This document shows, one piece after another, positions 17,696 to 27,126 of a DNA stretch of 64,000 bases (position 1 is the first letter of the stretch; every line of letters begins with the position of its first letter). The stretch covers positions 62,001 to 126,000 of the forward strand of contig NZ_LUAV01000038.1 in NCBI RefSeq assembly GCF_002078505.1, in the 5' to 3' direction. A program made the position numbers and the translations under genes. The stretch comes from Ensifer aridi (GTDB lineage: Bacteria; Pseudomonadota; Alphaproteobacteria; Rhizobiales; Rhizobiaceae). The notes below the pieces were generated by a model, which was not told the DNA's origin, did no database searches, and worked only from the letters and a program-made list of their open reading frames with translations.

Positions 17696-19810
17696 CTATT
17701 CCGCCGCCGCCTCGCCAGGCGCCGCGGCCGCGTTTCTCTTGGCGATCGCGTCGCGTGTCGCGGCAGCGGCGGCCGTCGACGCCTGCGCCTCGTCGGCCGC
17801 GACCTGCACCGTCGGCGAGGCAAACTGGATGCCGTGGGTCTTGAACGCCTCCTTGATCAGCGCCTGCGCCCGCCGCCGGACCTGCGTCTGGTGTCCCGGC
17901 TTGGTGGTCATAGCAAAACTCAAGGTGATACCATAATCGCCGAATTGCTCGACGCCCTTCATTTTCACCGTTTCTATGATGAGCGGCGCGAGCTCCGGAT
18001 CATCGAGCAGTGCCTGTCCCACGCCTTTCACGACCTTCTTCACCTTCGCGACATCGGCATCGTAGGAAACGTTGATCATGAACTTGTCGATGACCCAGTC
18101 GCGGCTCATGTTCTGAACGGCGCCGAGTGAGCCGAACGGCACGGTGAAGACGGGGCCGCGATGGTGGCGCAGCTTCACGGAACGGATGCTGAAGGACTCG
18201 ACCGTGCCCTTGTAGCTGCCGCTCTGGATATATTCGCCAACGCGGAAGGCGTCGTCCATCATGTAGAAGATGCCGCTGATGATGTCCTTGACGAGTGTCT
18301 GCGAGCCGAAGCCTATCGCAACGCCGAAGACGCCGGCGCCGGCGATCAGCGGACCGACCTCGACGCCGAGGCCGGAAAGCACCATCATGCCGGCAACGAC
18401 GGCAATGAAGGCGGCAAGAAAATTGCGCAGGATCGGCAGCAGCGTGCGCAGGCGCGTATTGCGGGCAAGCTCAGCCGGATCCGCGACGTCGACGCTCGCC
18501 TGTTTCACGCGGACGTTGATGGACTCCTTCGCCAGTTGCCAGATGAGATCCGCTGCAAGCAGGATGACAACGCCGGCCAGAACGCCGCGGAAAACCCGGT
18601 TGAAGACATCATCCTGTAGCATTGCGCTGCCGTTGACCTGGAAAACAACGGCAAGCCAAGCCGCCGCGAGCGCGATGATGACGAATCTCGCGCCGCGGTC
18701 GATCAGAACATTGCGCATCACGCGCACGTAGTCGGCTGCTTCGGTATCCTGCATCGCCCTCGTCGCCGCGCTCGTGAAGCGCAACAGCGGCGGCAATCCG
18801 AGAACATAGACGCCGATCCAGAACAGCACCTTCATGCCCGCGACCCAGACGAGCCACAACAGGATGAGGAACGCTGTGAGCAGCGTGTTGCGCAGGATGC
18901 GCCGCCCGGCAGCCATGTCCGGGGCGGGCCGGCGCAATGCGGTATCGATCGCCAGCGCCAAAACAAAGAAGCCGAGACCGGCCGTCACCAAGTTTCGGAC
19001 ATCTTCCGGAAACGAGAGCGCCTGCATCATGTCGCCGACGGCCCAGATGAAGGCGAAGGCGCAGACGAATAGGACGGATCGCTTGTACCAGAAGCGGGCG
19101 GCATCTGGAGCAAGCGTGACGGGCGCTTCCGGCGCATCCGCTGCCGCAGCCTCTTCGGAAGGTTTCAGCGCTGCGGATGCGATCGCAATCAACAGACGGG
19201 CCACGATCCACGCGATCAGCAGCGGCGCGACGGCGGCCTCGAGCTGGTGCGGCCAAGCGGCAAGCACGAAAGCGGTGATGGCAGCAACCGCGAAGACGGC
19301 GAGCGGCGCGATGCGAAGAAGCGCCGTGAGCCCATGGCCGGGCCTGGCGGCGTTCCGCGCAACGATCCGGCGTAACAGGTAGCGGAGCAGGAATTCGGCG
19401 CCATAGCCGATGAAAAGGACGATGGCGAAGCCCCTGAGGACAGGGGTCGTCCCATAGGCTTGCATGTCAACGGCAATGCGCGCTCTCGCCGCGTGCCATT
19501 CGGGCATCACGCGCGGCACGGCGTTCCCGAGATCCGAAATATGCTTCCGGATCGCTGCTATCCAACGTGAGGCAAGTCCCCCCGCAGGCGTGGTCGCGGC
19601 GGGTGCCGGAGCCGCCTGCTTGGCCGCGAGCCATTGACGGACTTCCGGATCGTCCAGCAACTCGATCAACTGCTGCACCTTGGCCGGCGGCGCGGCCGTC
19701 ACCGGCTCCTGGGCCGCCAAAGGAGCGGCAACGCCGAAGATCAGCTGGAGAAAGAGAGTGACCGAAACGAAGACGATGCTTCGTCTGCCACGCCTTGAAC
19801 CTGCGCTCAT
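17696..19810 (-). CDS. MscS-type mechanosensitive ion channel (large form)
   Basis: A 704-residue membrane protein. An N-terminal signal-like segment (SIVFVSVTLFLQLIFGVAA) precedes a periplasmic linker, then many transmembrane helices, and from about residue 480 the conserved MscS core: the pore helix GPLIAGAGVFGVAIGFGSQT followed by LVKDIISGIFYMMDD and the beta-domain segment RVGEYIQSGSYKGTVE. The C-terminus is Ala-rich. Much larger than E. coli MscS (286 aa), it belongs with the multi-helix paralogues that tune the osmotic response. Stands alone; the region upstream (19811-20393) should contain its promoter. Confidence 0.92.
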   Translation of the reverse strand: MSAGSRRGRRSIVFVSVTLFLQLIFGVAAPLAAQEPVTAAPPAKVQQLIELLDDPEVRQWLAAKQAAPAPAATTPAGGLASRWIAAIRKHISDLGNAVPRVMPEWHAARARIAVDMQAYGTTPVLRGFAIVLFIGYGAEFLLRYLLRRIVARNAARPGHGLTALLRIAPLAVFAVAAITAFVLAAWPHQLEAAVAPLLIAWIVARLLIAIASAALKPSEEAAAADAPEAPVTLAPDAARFWYKRSVLFVCAFAFIWAVGDMMQALSFPEDVRNLVTAGLGFFVLALAIDTALRRPAPDMAAGRRILRNTLLTAFLILLWLVWVAGMKVLFWIGVYVLGLPPLLRFTSAATRAMQDTEAADYVRVMRNVLIDRGARFVIIALAAAWLAVVFQVNGSAMLQDDVFNRVFRGVLAGVVILLAADLIWQLAKESINVRVKQASVDVADPAELARNTRLRTLLPILRNFLAAFIAVVAGMMVLSGLGVEVGPLIAGAGVFGVAIGFGSQTLVKDIISGIFYMMDDAFRVGEYIQSGSYKGTVESFSIRSVKLRHHRGPVFTVPFGSLGAVQNMSRDWVIDKFMINVSYDADVAKVKKVVKGVGQALLDDPELAPLIIETVKMKGVEQFGDYGITLSFAMTTKPGHQTQVRRRAQALIKEAFKTHGIQFASPTVQVAADEAQASTAAAAATRDAIAKRNAAAAPGEAAAE

Positions 19811-20393
19811 GCGAACTGCCCCCGGTCTTTATACATGCCGCATACATACCGCCCGTAGCGATATTCGCATATCGAGCATATGTGCGTCACGCGGCAAATC
19901 ACACGCCATTCCACTTCGGCTCACCGCCGAATCCGGCGATCCATCCCAGATGGTTGAAGCGGTGGGTGCAACGGTGGGGAGCTCGGTGAAGCATCCCCAT
20001 GCTCGAAAGGATCAAGGCGGCGCAGCTTGCATAGCAAGCGCCTTTTGTTCCGCGCGTAATGGAGTCTCTATCGGAATGACCGCAGCTCAAAACCGCCGAT
20101 GACCCGCTCCGCCAACACGGCTCAAACAATCGTAGCGAAGGGCACGCGCGAATTTTCCGGCGTCATAAGGCACCTGTCAGTTCATCCGCGACCCACTGTC
20201 CAATGCGCAGGAGACCAGCACATCGCGACTTAGGGCACTCATAGGCGACCGTCTAGGGGCGACATTGTTGTCGAGCCTTCATGAGTCCGCGGCATCATCC
20301 AGGAGCAAAAGAGCGTTCGGCCTCTCCCGTACAGGCATTCTGAAACGTCGCTGCCGCCGAACCGCGCAGTGGCGGAGCTGCCTTTTGTTCTCG
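19811..20393. other. Intergenic interval with a possible plus-strand small RNA
   Basis: About 580 bp between the start of the channel gene and the end of the methyltransferase gene, both on the minus strand. No supported protein gene. On the plus strand it contains an intrinsic-terminator-like structure at 20016-20046 (listed separately) with no plus-strand gene upstream, and a smaller AGCAT-CCCC-ATGCT hairpin just before it (around 19990-20003). A short non-coding transcript ending near 20047 is possible. Confidence 0.35.
20016..20046 (+). terminator. Intrinsic terminator-like hairpin without an upstream plus-strand gene
   Basis: GCTTGC (20025-20030), ATA loop, GCAAGC (20034-20039) form a perfect 6-bp stem, extended by GGC/GCC after a short bulge, and followed by TTTTGTT. 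Orientation is plus strand. The neighbouring genes are both on the minus strand, so it would end either an unannotated RNA or antisense transcription towards the methyltransferase gene. Confidence 0.5.
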
Positions 20394-21320
20394 TCACTTT
20401 ATAAATACATACTCGTTACAGCCGTGCCGCCCACCTACCGTCTTGATCTGATCCAATTGGTAGCCCTTCTCGTGATAGAAGTCGAAAACTTCTTTGGGAG
20501 TGGAAACCTCGAAGGGATAGCCGCCGAGCCAGTCAAGGTGGTCGTGCCAAAATGACATTCCCCTTGGAGGTTTTCGCGCCTCAAAGTACCGGATAACCAC
20601 ACTCGGTAAGGCAGGATAGAGAAAATGAACGAAGATGAGCACAGGACGTGACATAGGATGCTTGTTGTATAACTTCTTCGCAAACACCCAGTATGTGCTG
20701 ATGATCGGCTGGCGATTGTAGAGTGCAAGAAACAGCTTTCCGCCTTGCTTCACATTGCTGTCGACATTTTCCAGTGCCTGCCACATCGCTCCGGTATGGT
20801 GCAAGACGCCCCATGAATACACAACGTCGAACTGGCCGAGGCGACGGAGATAATCTGCGTCCAACGCAGATCCTTCCTCGATTATCCAGTCCTCACACTT
20901 AGGGAAGTAACGCTGCTTCAGCGCATGCGTGCAAGCGACTGATTGTGGGTCGCAGTCGAAAGAATATACACTGGCGCCAAGCTTTTTGGCGGCCAGTGAG
21001 AATAAGCCGCTGCCGCTGCCTATATCCAAAAAGGTCCTGTCGTGGAGATCGTCGACCCTCAGCATTGCTTTCAGGCTGTCGACCGCGCTTGCAAGACGGT
21101 CGTCGTCCACGACACCCAGGAAGCTGCTCCAATTTCGGCCGAATTCAAATCGCCTGCCCTGTGCAATTTCGCGAATTATTTGCGCCATGGCGACCACCAT
21201 GTCTTGACTCAATGCATTTTCCCAATTGTGCTGCGGTTGCGTCTGAACTCGGCGGTTCGAAGCTGATCGTTTTGTTCGATAAAGATCAATCGAGGACGGA
21301 TTAAACCGGATGAGCCGCAC
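20394..21320 (-). CDS. SAM-dependent methyltransferase (class I)
   Basis: Up to 308 residues. The SAM-binding motif I is FLDIGSGSGLFSLAAKKLG, followed by YSFDCDPQSV (motif II acid) and FDVVYSWGVLHHTG (post-II), a typical Methyltransf_11-like core. The C-terminal part (LALYNRQPIISTYWVFAKK and WLGGYPFEVSTP) is like methyltransferases found in surface-polysaccharide loci. The longest frame starts with GTG at 21320, with GAGGAG 4 nt upstream; ATG codons at 21200 and 21188 are alternatives that keep the whole domain. Base composition is lower in GC than the flanking housekeeping genes. Likely methylates a sugar or polysaccharide end; substrate unknown. Confidence 0.85.
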   Translation of the reverse strand: MRLIRFNPSSIDLYRTKRSASNRRVQTQPQHNWENALSQDMVVAMAQIIREIAQGRRFEFGRNWSSFLGVVDDDRLASAVDSLKAMLRVDDLHDRTFLDIGSGSGLFSLAAKKLGASVYSFDCDPQSVACTHALKQRYFPKCEDWIIEEGSALDADYLRRLGQFDVVYSWGVLHHTGAMWQALENVDSNVKQGGKLFLALYNRQPIISTYWVFAKKLYNKHPMSRPVLIFVHFLYPALPSVVIRYFEARKPPRGMSFWHDHLDWLGGYPFEVSTPKEVFDFYHEKGYQLDQIKTVGGRHGCNEYVFIK

Positions 21321-21573
21321 TCATCTCCTCACGGCTAAATAGCAATGAGTTTTGGTCGCATGACCAAAGCAAAAAGCGACCAACTGATAATTAGAGCGGA
21401 ATGTGGGGCGAACCGAGCCCAGCTTTTCCGCACGGGTTGACATAGTGCCTTTCGATCGCGAGTTTGCCCAAAGGGCCGACGCAGCCGAGGCTTCAAGCAT
21501 AGTCCAAAGCGGCCCTAAAATAAAGCTGCTTTGGTAACGCAATGGAGCTCGCAACGCGAGGCAAGCGCGGCCA

Positions 21574-22752
21574 TCATGCTGTTTTTTGCGCCACCTGCAA
21601 CCCAGTCTGCAATTTATGATTTAAGGCGCAGGAGGCCAGTGCGTCCCACTCGGAGAGAATCCGCTCTGGCATGTACCGCTGAGCGCTGACCTCAGCCCTC
21701 GCCCCCAGTCGTTCCCTAAGCTCACGATCGGCGAGTACCCTGTCAAGCGCCTTTGCAAGGGCTTCAACATCCTCGCTTGGCACTAATATGCCGTCGCTCT
21801 CATGCGTAATCATGACGCTAGGGCCCCACTCGCATTCAAAGGAAACAACAGGCAGACCAGCAGCCATTGCTTCCAGCAAGACAATTCCCCACCCCTCGTA
21901 GCGCGACGACAGAACAAATGCATCTGCGGTTTCAATCCAAAGGCCGGGCCGTTCGGTCACGCCAGGCATATCTACTCGTTTCTGTAGTCCGAGTGCGTCG
22001 CGCAGCGCCTCCAGACTGCGCCTTTCATCGCCCTCTCCCCAGATTACCAACTGCCACTCTGGATACGTGCTGGCGATTTTTGAGAAGGCCTCCAGCAACA
22101 GGTCGAAGCCCTTTTGGCGGGTCAATCGACCGACCGCTGCAAGAATGTTCTTTCCGCGTCGATCCCGCCAGCCCGTAGGCAAATCAACCGGATTGGCGAT
22201 AACCCTTCCAATGCGGCGTATCTTCGGTGAAAAATGGTCTAATGCCCCCTGGGTCATCGTGACGAACCCGAATGCTCGCGGATAGAGGATTGCCTGTAGC
22301 CACTTCCAAAACGCTCCGACCGGCTGCAAAGCCGGGTTATTGCGCTCGGAGATGATGACCGGAACGGCCAGTCCGACTGTAGCTAGGAGCGTCAAGACGT
22401 TCGTTCGCGTGAGAAAGCTTAAGACGAGGTCCGGCCGCGAATGTCGGATAGCGGTTCGAAGCCGTTGAAATCGCTGAAACACGAGGAAGCCGGAATGCAT
22501 CTTCGAAGCTCGACGAGGAGGCACCCCCAGGCGTACGACCGCAATCTTTGGATCGAAGTTGTAGTAGGGCTGCGCATCCGGTGGCTCGAGCGTGATGATA
22601 GTCACCGTACAGCCGAGCGCATTCCAGTGGTTACTGAGGATGTTCACCACGTGCTCGGTGCCGCCCGCTCCAAGGCCCGCGATGACGATCGTGATTCGCG
22701 CGCCGCCAATCTTCGACATTTCAAAGGTCCGGGAATCCGCACTCTCATTCAT
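21574..22752 (-). CDS. GT4 family glycosyltransferase (paralogue A)
   Basis: About 392 residues, GT-B fold. Seen: the N-terminal glycine loop IAGLGAGGTEHVVNILSNHW, the middle LAAVGRLTRQKGFDLLLEAF start of the nucleotide-sugar domain, and FVLSSRYEGWGIVLLEAMAAG with the E-x7-E signature, then a PSVMITHESDGILVP segment. The ATG at 22752 is chosen since GGGGGAGGGG lies upstream and it starts shortly before the domain; a longer in-frame start at 22839 adds 29 residues. Closely similar in every block to the protein at 33051-34196, suggesting gene duplication within the locus. Acceptor and donor unknown. Confidence 0.9.
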   Translation of the reverse strand: MNESADSRTFEMSKIGGARITIVIAGLGAGGTEHVVNILSNHWNALGCTVTIITLEPPDAQPYYNFDPKIAVVRLGVPPRRASKMHSGFLVFQRFQRLRTAIRHSRPDLVLSFLTRTNVLTLLATVGLAVPVIISERNNPALQPVGAFWKWLQAILYPRAFGFVTMTQGALDHFSPKIRRIGRVIANPVDLPTGWRDRRGKNILAAVGRLTRQKGFDLLLEAFSKIASTYPEWQLVIWGEGDERRSLEALRDALGLQKRVDMPGVTERPGLWIETADAFVLSSRYEGWGIVLLEAMAAGLPVVSFECEWGPSVMITHESDGILVPSEDVEALAKALDRVLADRELRERLGARAEVSAQRYMPERILSEWDALASCALNHKLQTGLQVAQKTA

Positions 22753-23237
22753 ATCGAAATGCCCCTCCCCCGATTGTTCAAGGATCGGGGCGAATCTCGT
22801 GTCTTCGTGACGGGTAACCAGGATTTCCGACCTCGGCACGGACGCCCCCCAGGCGCAATGGAGAGTGTGTTGTAGATAGGATGCAAGCTTTTCGTTTCAG
22901 AATCAACTAACCGAATTGATTTTCAGCAATCTTGTTAATAGGATCTAATTCATTTCCGAACTTTATTTGGTGATGTTCTGAGAATCAATAGTAATCTCTC
23001 TCTGCTACTCACCAACATTAAAAGCATCTCGCGAAGAGATCCGGTAACAGATCGAAATCGCCCTTCAAAAGCGCGGAACGAATATTTTTTCGCCTGCTGA
23101 TTGTTTCTGCCCATCCGGAACTATCGATCACCTGATCAAAGCTGAAAATAATATGAAATTCAATATATAGGTTTATGGTCCCCTAAAGCATCGCGAATTA
23201 TGCCATTTTTGAGCAACGGCGGGTTGTGGAGAATTTG
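22753..23237. promoter_or_regulatory. AT-rich divergent promoter region
   Basis: About 485 bp between a minus-strand glycosyltransferase and a plus-strand sulfotransferase. The part from roughly 22900 to 23180 is clearly richer in A and T than the surrounding genes and contains no supported gene. Divergent promoters, and possibly binding of a silencing regulator that prefers AT-rich DNA, are expected here; no individual element can be fixed. Confidence 0.4.
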
Positions 23238-24080
23238 ATGGCCAGCATTCTAAAGCGAGCATGGCGTCGGGTGGAGAAGCGGGTACGGCTAACTGCACAT
23301 GCGGCCCGAGCCGACAGCTTCCTGGTTTCCTACCCGAAATCGGGCCGCACTTGGTTCCGCTATATTCTTTCCCACTATCTCGCTGCGATCGCCGGCGTTC
23401 CCCAGCCTGTAGACCTTCACAACATGTTTTCGATCGTGCCAAATTTCGACCTCGATCCGGTGCGCGGGATTCCCGGCTACCGTTTCCGCAGCGCGAAGGG
23501 CGTGATCCCCACGGTCCTAGTCAGCCACCTGGACTATCGCGCAAGTTTATTCCTTAAACGTCCGGTCATAATGATGGTTCGGGATCCGCGCGATGTGGTC
23601 GTTTCGGCCTACTTTCACGCGACGCGCCACAAACACCGTTTCGCGGGCAGCCTTTCAGATTTCATAGCCGACCGTGATCAGGGGATGCCCGCCATGATCG
23701 ACTATCTGAACGGTTGGGCCGGCGGTTTATCCAATCGCGCTCACATCGTTCTGAGCTATGAGGATCTCTCTGCCGACGCGGAGCGGCAAACGCAGGCGGT
23801 CCTTGAATTTCTCAGTTGCCCGATAGATCGAAACGCGGTTCGGGCAGCAGTCGAGGCCGGCCGCTTCGAGTCCATGCAGGCTCGGGAACGTGCAGAAGGC
23901 ATCCCGGCCCATGACTATGACCGAAACGACGTCGAAAGCCTGCGCATGCGGCGCGGCAAGGCGGGCGGGTTCAGAGACTATCTTGACGATGCGCAAGTGG
24001 CGCAAGTCGAGCGCTTGTGCGCAGCGAATCTGACGACAGCTGCCAAGCGCCTTATCGGCCGCACCGGACTACAGCTCTGA
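23238..24080 (+). CDS. Sulfotransferase (type 1, PAPS-dependent)
   Basis: A 280-residue protein of the sulfotransferase superfamily. The 5'-phosphosulfate-binding loop is SYPKSGRTWFRY, close to the N-terminus, and the 3'-phosphate site is RDPRDVVVSAYF, about 85 residues later; both are intact. The C-terminal RRGKAGGFRDYL matches the cytosolic-sulfotransferase C-terminal binding motif (RKGxxGDW-like). The ATG at 23238 has GGAG 6 nt upstream; a GTG at 23226 is an alternative. First of three sulfotransferases in this polysaccharide locus; it should transfer sulfate from PAPS to a sugar hydroxyl. No PAPS-forming enzymes are in the window. Confidence 0.9.
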   Translation: MASILKRAWRRVEKRVRLTAHAARADSFLVSYPKSGRTWFRYILSHYLAAIAGVPQPVDLHNMFSIVPNFDLDPVRGIPGYRFRSAKGVIPTVLVSHLDYRASLFLKRPVIMMVRDPRDVVVSAYFHATRHKHRFAGSLSDFIADRDQGMPAMIDYLNGWAGGLSNRAHIVLSYEDLSADAERQTQAVLEFLSCPIDRNAVRAAVEAGRFESMQARERAEGIPAHDYDRNDVESLRMRRGKAGGFRDYLDDAQVAQVERLCAANLTTAAKRLIGRTGLQL

Positions 24081-24239
24081 AAGAGGCAGCGGCACACCGG
24101 CGTCTCAGGTCGAGCGAAAACCGCTGAACGCGAGAGGATAGACAAGGGGCAAAGCACTATGGCGTCTCGTTGCGTTCACTTGAACACACGGCCGTAGTGG
24201 TGGCTTCTCTACCGCGACCTTGGCTGCCCTTGCTGCCGG

Positions 24240-25433
24240 CTACGACGTTCGCGCGGCATAAAGCGCTTCGTTGGCGTGGCTGGCACTCGCAAACACCCCG
24301 CGTAGCACGTGTACCGCCTTCTCCATCGCGGCCGAGTCCAGGGCGGGATCGACGAGAAACGTCAGGCTCGTCTCACCGAGTTCCCGCGCGTTCGGTAGTC
24401 TCTCGACGGGGGCCATGCCGACATCGGCAAATGCCTTCTCCAGATAAATCTCCGAGCAACTGCCGCTGAAGCAGGCGACCCCCGCTCCGTTGATCTCCGC
24501 GACGATCCGGTCCCTGCTCCAACCTGATTTCAGAAGCTCCGGCCTCAGGAAGGTATAGAACCGATACCATGCATGTCGGATGCCGCGGGGCGGCAAAGGC
24601 GTACGCAGGGCATCGATCTCCTCTGCGGCCCTGGCGAGGATGGCGGCATTATGCGCCCTGATGCCGTGCCATTGCTCGAGGCGCTGCAGTTGCCGTGATC
24701 CCAACACCGCCTGGATGGACATCATGCGCCAGTTCGTCCCGAAGGTTTCATGCAGCCAGCGGAAGCCCGGCGGGTGCTGCCTGTGGTAAACGGCATCATA
24801 GGACTTGCCGTGATCCTTGCGGCTCCAGGCCTTCTGCCACAGTTCGTCATCGTTCATGGCCACCAGGCCGCCCTCCCCTCCGGTGGTGATGATCTTGTCC
24901 TGGCAGAAGGAGAAAGCCGCGACATCGGCGAAGCTGCCAACCGGTCGACCGTCGATTTCGGCACCGTGCGCCTGGGCGCAATCCTCGATCACCCACAGCC
25001 CGTTCTCGCGGGCGAACGCCATGATCGCCGGCATGTCGCAGGGCCAGCCCGCGAGGTGGACGGCGATGATGCCTTTGGTCCTCGACGTCAGCTTCGCTCT
25101 GATGGTTTCGACAGTGATGTTCTGGCTGTCGCGATCGACGTCAGCGAAAACCGCAATTCCGCCCGCCATCGGCACGGCGGAGGCCGAAGCGATGAAGCTG
25201 CGCGGAGTAACGATCACCTCGTCGCCGGGCTGAAGCCCGAGCGCAAAGAGCGCGAGGTCGAGCGCCACCGTTCCGTTCGCCACGGCCACCGCATGCTGGA
25301 CACCAAGATAGCGCTCATATGCAGCCTCGAAGTCCCGGACATGCGGCCCTGTCCAGGCATTCACCTCTCCCGATCTTAGGATGGACACCACATCCTCGAT
25401 CTGCTCCTCATCGTAAACCGGCCAGCGCCCCAT
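24240..25433 (-). CDS. DegT/DnrJ/EryC1/StrS family aminotransferase
   Basis: A 397-residue PLP enzyme that aminates keto-sugar nucleotides. The catalytic lysine lies in SFCQDKIITTGGEGG, the PLP-phosphate and ring-binding segments are NGTVALDLALFALG and VIEDCAQAHGA. A good ribosome site (GGAGGGATAA) precedes the ATG at 25433. This enzyme has the intact Lys, unlike the RfbH-like relative further on, so it should be a true transaminase making an amino-deoxysugar. The PIG-L deacetylase gene sits immediately upstream in the same orientation, so the pair may make or unmask an amino sugar for the polysaccharide. Confidence 0.9.
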   Translation of the reverse strand: MGRWPVYDEEQIEDVVSILRSGEVNAWTGPHVRDFEAAYERYLGVQHAVAVANGTVALDLALFALGLQPGDEVIVTPRSFIASASAVPMAGGIAVFADVDRDSQNITVETIRAKLTSRTKGIIAVHLAGWPCDMPAIMAFARENGLWVIEDCAQAHGAEIDGRPVGSFADVAAFSFCQDKIITTGGEGGLVAMNDDELWQKAWSRKDHGKSYDAVYHRQHPPGFRWLHETFGTNWRMMSIQAVLGSRQLQRLEQWHGIRAHNAAILARAAEEIDALRTPLPPRGIRHAWYRFYTFLRPELLKSGWSRDRIVAEINGAGVACFSGSCSEIYLEKAFADVGMAPVERLPNARELGETSLTFLVDPALDSAAMEKAVHVLRGVFASASHANEALYAARTS

Positions 25434-25527
25434 TTATCCCTCCAGTTCTGTATTGATCTCCGGCTTTGGCCGGAGGAGCATCAGATGGTCGGAACCGACC
25501 GACGCGCGTCGGCCCGTTCTACAAAGC

Positions 25528-26214
25528 TCAAACGACTTGCCGAACCAGGACGAAAGCTTCGGCTGCCTGGGTCATCACGGTTGCGCCGCGCAGCGTGGCA
25601 AGTGCTCGCAGCGTCGCTATGGAACGCTCGTGCGGTGGTTGGCGTAGTTGCGAGGCGAACAACTGCATTGCCTCCAGTTTCGCCTCGAGGTGACCAGTGA
25701 TGTCGACGAAGACATTTGGCAGGAACCCCGGAGACAAATAGGGAGCATTCCAATTCGTTTCGGAAAGGGTCTCGTAAGCGAGAATCAGCTTCGGAAACTC
25801 CGCCTGGTGCGGCCGACATGCCACTAGCGCCGAGGTGAAGGTCAGCTGATGATCCATGTGCATGTCGCCTACGAACGGGACGAGCACCGTTTGTGGCGAC
25901 AGGCGGCGAACGAGTTCAAGCAGAGCGCCGTTGACGATCGCGTGCGCTGTCTCCGCGAGCTGGGCGGCCGGCAACCGCAACCAGACGGTCTCCTTCACCC
26001 CGAGCGCCCGATGTGCCTCTGCGGCCTCGGCCTGTATCCTCGCTGTCTGCGCTGGATCAAAGGATGGGGGCTTCCCCTCCGTCACGATTGCGACGAAAAC
26101 CTCCTCGCCCTCGGAGGCAAGCCTCGCGATCGTGCCGCCGGCACCGAGCACTTCATCATCGGGATGCGGAGCGACAACCAGAGTGCGTCCGAAAGCGATC
26201 TTCGAGCCAGCCAT
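25528..26214 (-). CDS. PIG-L (LmbE) family deacetylase
   Basis: A 228-residue zinc deacetylase. The metal-binding motif is APHPDDEVLGAGG close to the N-terminus, and the second His pair lies in GDMHMDHQ. The family removes N-acetyl groups from GlcNAc-containing small molecules and sugar lipids. The ATG at 26214 follows GGAGG with a 4-nt gap; an in-frame ATG at 26232 is less likely. Encoded between the DegT aminotransferase and the initiating sugar transferase, so it probably acts on a sugar nucleotide or lipid-linked intermediate. Confidence 0.88.
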   Translation of the reverse strand: MAGSKIAFGRTLVVAPHPDDEVLGAGGTIARLASEGEEVFVAIVTEGKPPSFDPAQTARIQAEAAEAHRALGVKETVWLRLPAAQLAETAHAIVNGALLELVRRLSPQTVLVPFVGDMHMDHQLTFTSALVACRPHQAEFPKLILAYETLSETNWNAPYLSPGFLPNVFVDITGHLEAKLEAMQLFASQLRQPPHERSIATLRALATLRGATVMTQAAEAFVLVRQVV

Positions 26215-26371
26215 AAAACCTCCGGAAAACATACCTTGACGCTACGCGGGCGTTTCAACCAGAGCCGCACGCCGTCGCGAATTAACCTAAGAAGATGCTA
26301 CCGGCGTTGCGACTTCGCGAGGTCTCCCCAGCGCCCCTCACCTTCAGTCACCGGATCCGTCACCATGCCTA

Positions 26372-27088
26372 CTATCGCGTCATCGCTTGCAACCGCCCGC
26401 AAGGGTAATGCGAGAGAAACGCGTGGGCCATTTTCAGGCGTTCTGCATGCACCCGCTCACCTGTAACGATTGTTTTCACCGTCAGCAGGAGGATCCACGC
26501 GTCGAGCCAGAGACTGGCGTGCGCGACATACCAGAGATCGAGCGCGATTTTCTCATCGTCCGACAGTCGCGTATTGCCGTTCACTTGCGCCCAGCCTGTC
26601 ATGCCGGGGGCAACCAAGGAGCGCATGCGACCGAGCTCACCGAAGGCCTCAACCGTGACTAGGGGAAGCGGGCGCGGGCCGACCATCGACATGTTGCCCG
26701 CGAGGACGCAGAGCAGTTGCGGCAACTCGTCGAAGCGAAGCCTCCGCAACAACGCCGTTGCAGTGGTCTGTCGCACCCCATCCGGCAGCAGTGCGCCATC
26801 GCTCCCGCGCGCATCCGTCATCGTGCGAAACTTGGAGACGGTGAAGACCTGCATCCCAGCGCCGGCGCGTGCCTGGGCAAAGAACAAAGGCGAGCCGAGG
26901 CTCAGCCAAACGACCAAAGCCGTGAGCGCCATCAGCGGTAGGCACAGGACGACGAGGGCTCCGGCAACCACGCAGTCGAGGACGCGCTTGAGACGGCTTG
27001 ATCCGGAAAAGGCGGTCAGATCAATATTGGAGACGGCGTGCTCTTGATTGGGCTTCAACTGAATGTCCCTTTGGCGCCTGGAACACAT
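26372..27088 (-). CDS. Initiating sugar-phosphate transferase (ExoY/WcaJ C-terminal type)
   Basis: A 238-residue bacterial sugar transferase that links the first sugar-1-phosphate to undecaprenyl phosphate. One membrane segment (VLDCVVAGALVVLCLPLMAL) is followed by the catalytic domain with KFRTM, LRRLRFDELPQLLCVLAGNM and SMVGPRPLP motifs and a C-terminal APGMTGWAQVNG. Short form with a single membrane segment, like ExoY of Sinorhizobium. It defines the start of the polysaccharide repeat unit. The start is uncertain: the ATG at 27088 lacks a ribosome site, and a TTG a few codons later has AAAGGGA upstream. 38 bp downstream of the OPX gene, same operon. Confidence 0.9.
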   Translation of the reverse strand: MCSRRQRDIQLKPNQEHAVSNIDLTAFSGSSRLKRVLDCVVAGALVVLCLPLMALTALVVWLSLGSPLFFAQARAGAGMQVFTVSKFRTMTDARGSDGALLPDGVRQTTATALLRRLRFDELPQLLCVLAGNMSMVGPRPLPLVTVEAFGELGRMRSLVAPGMTGWAQVNGNTRLSDDEKIALDLWYVAHASLWLDAWILLLTVKTIVTGERVHAERLKMAHAFLSHYPCGRLQAMTR

Positions 27089-27126
27089 TTTTTAGTATCA
27101 CTTGTAATATTAAGTGCCGATGATGC

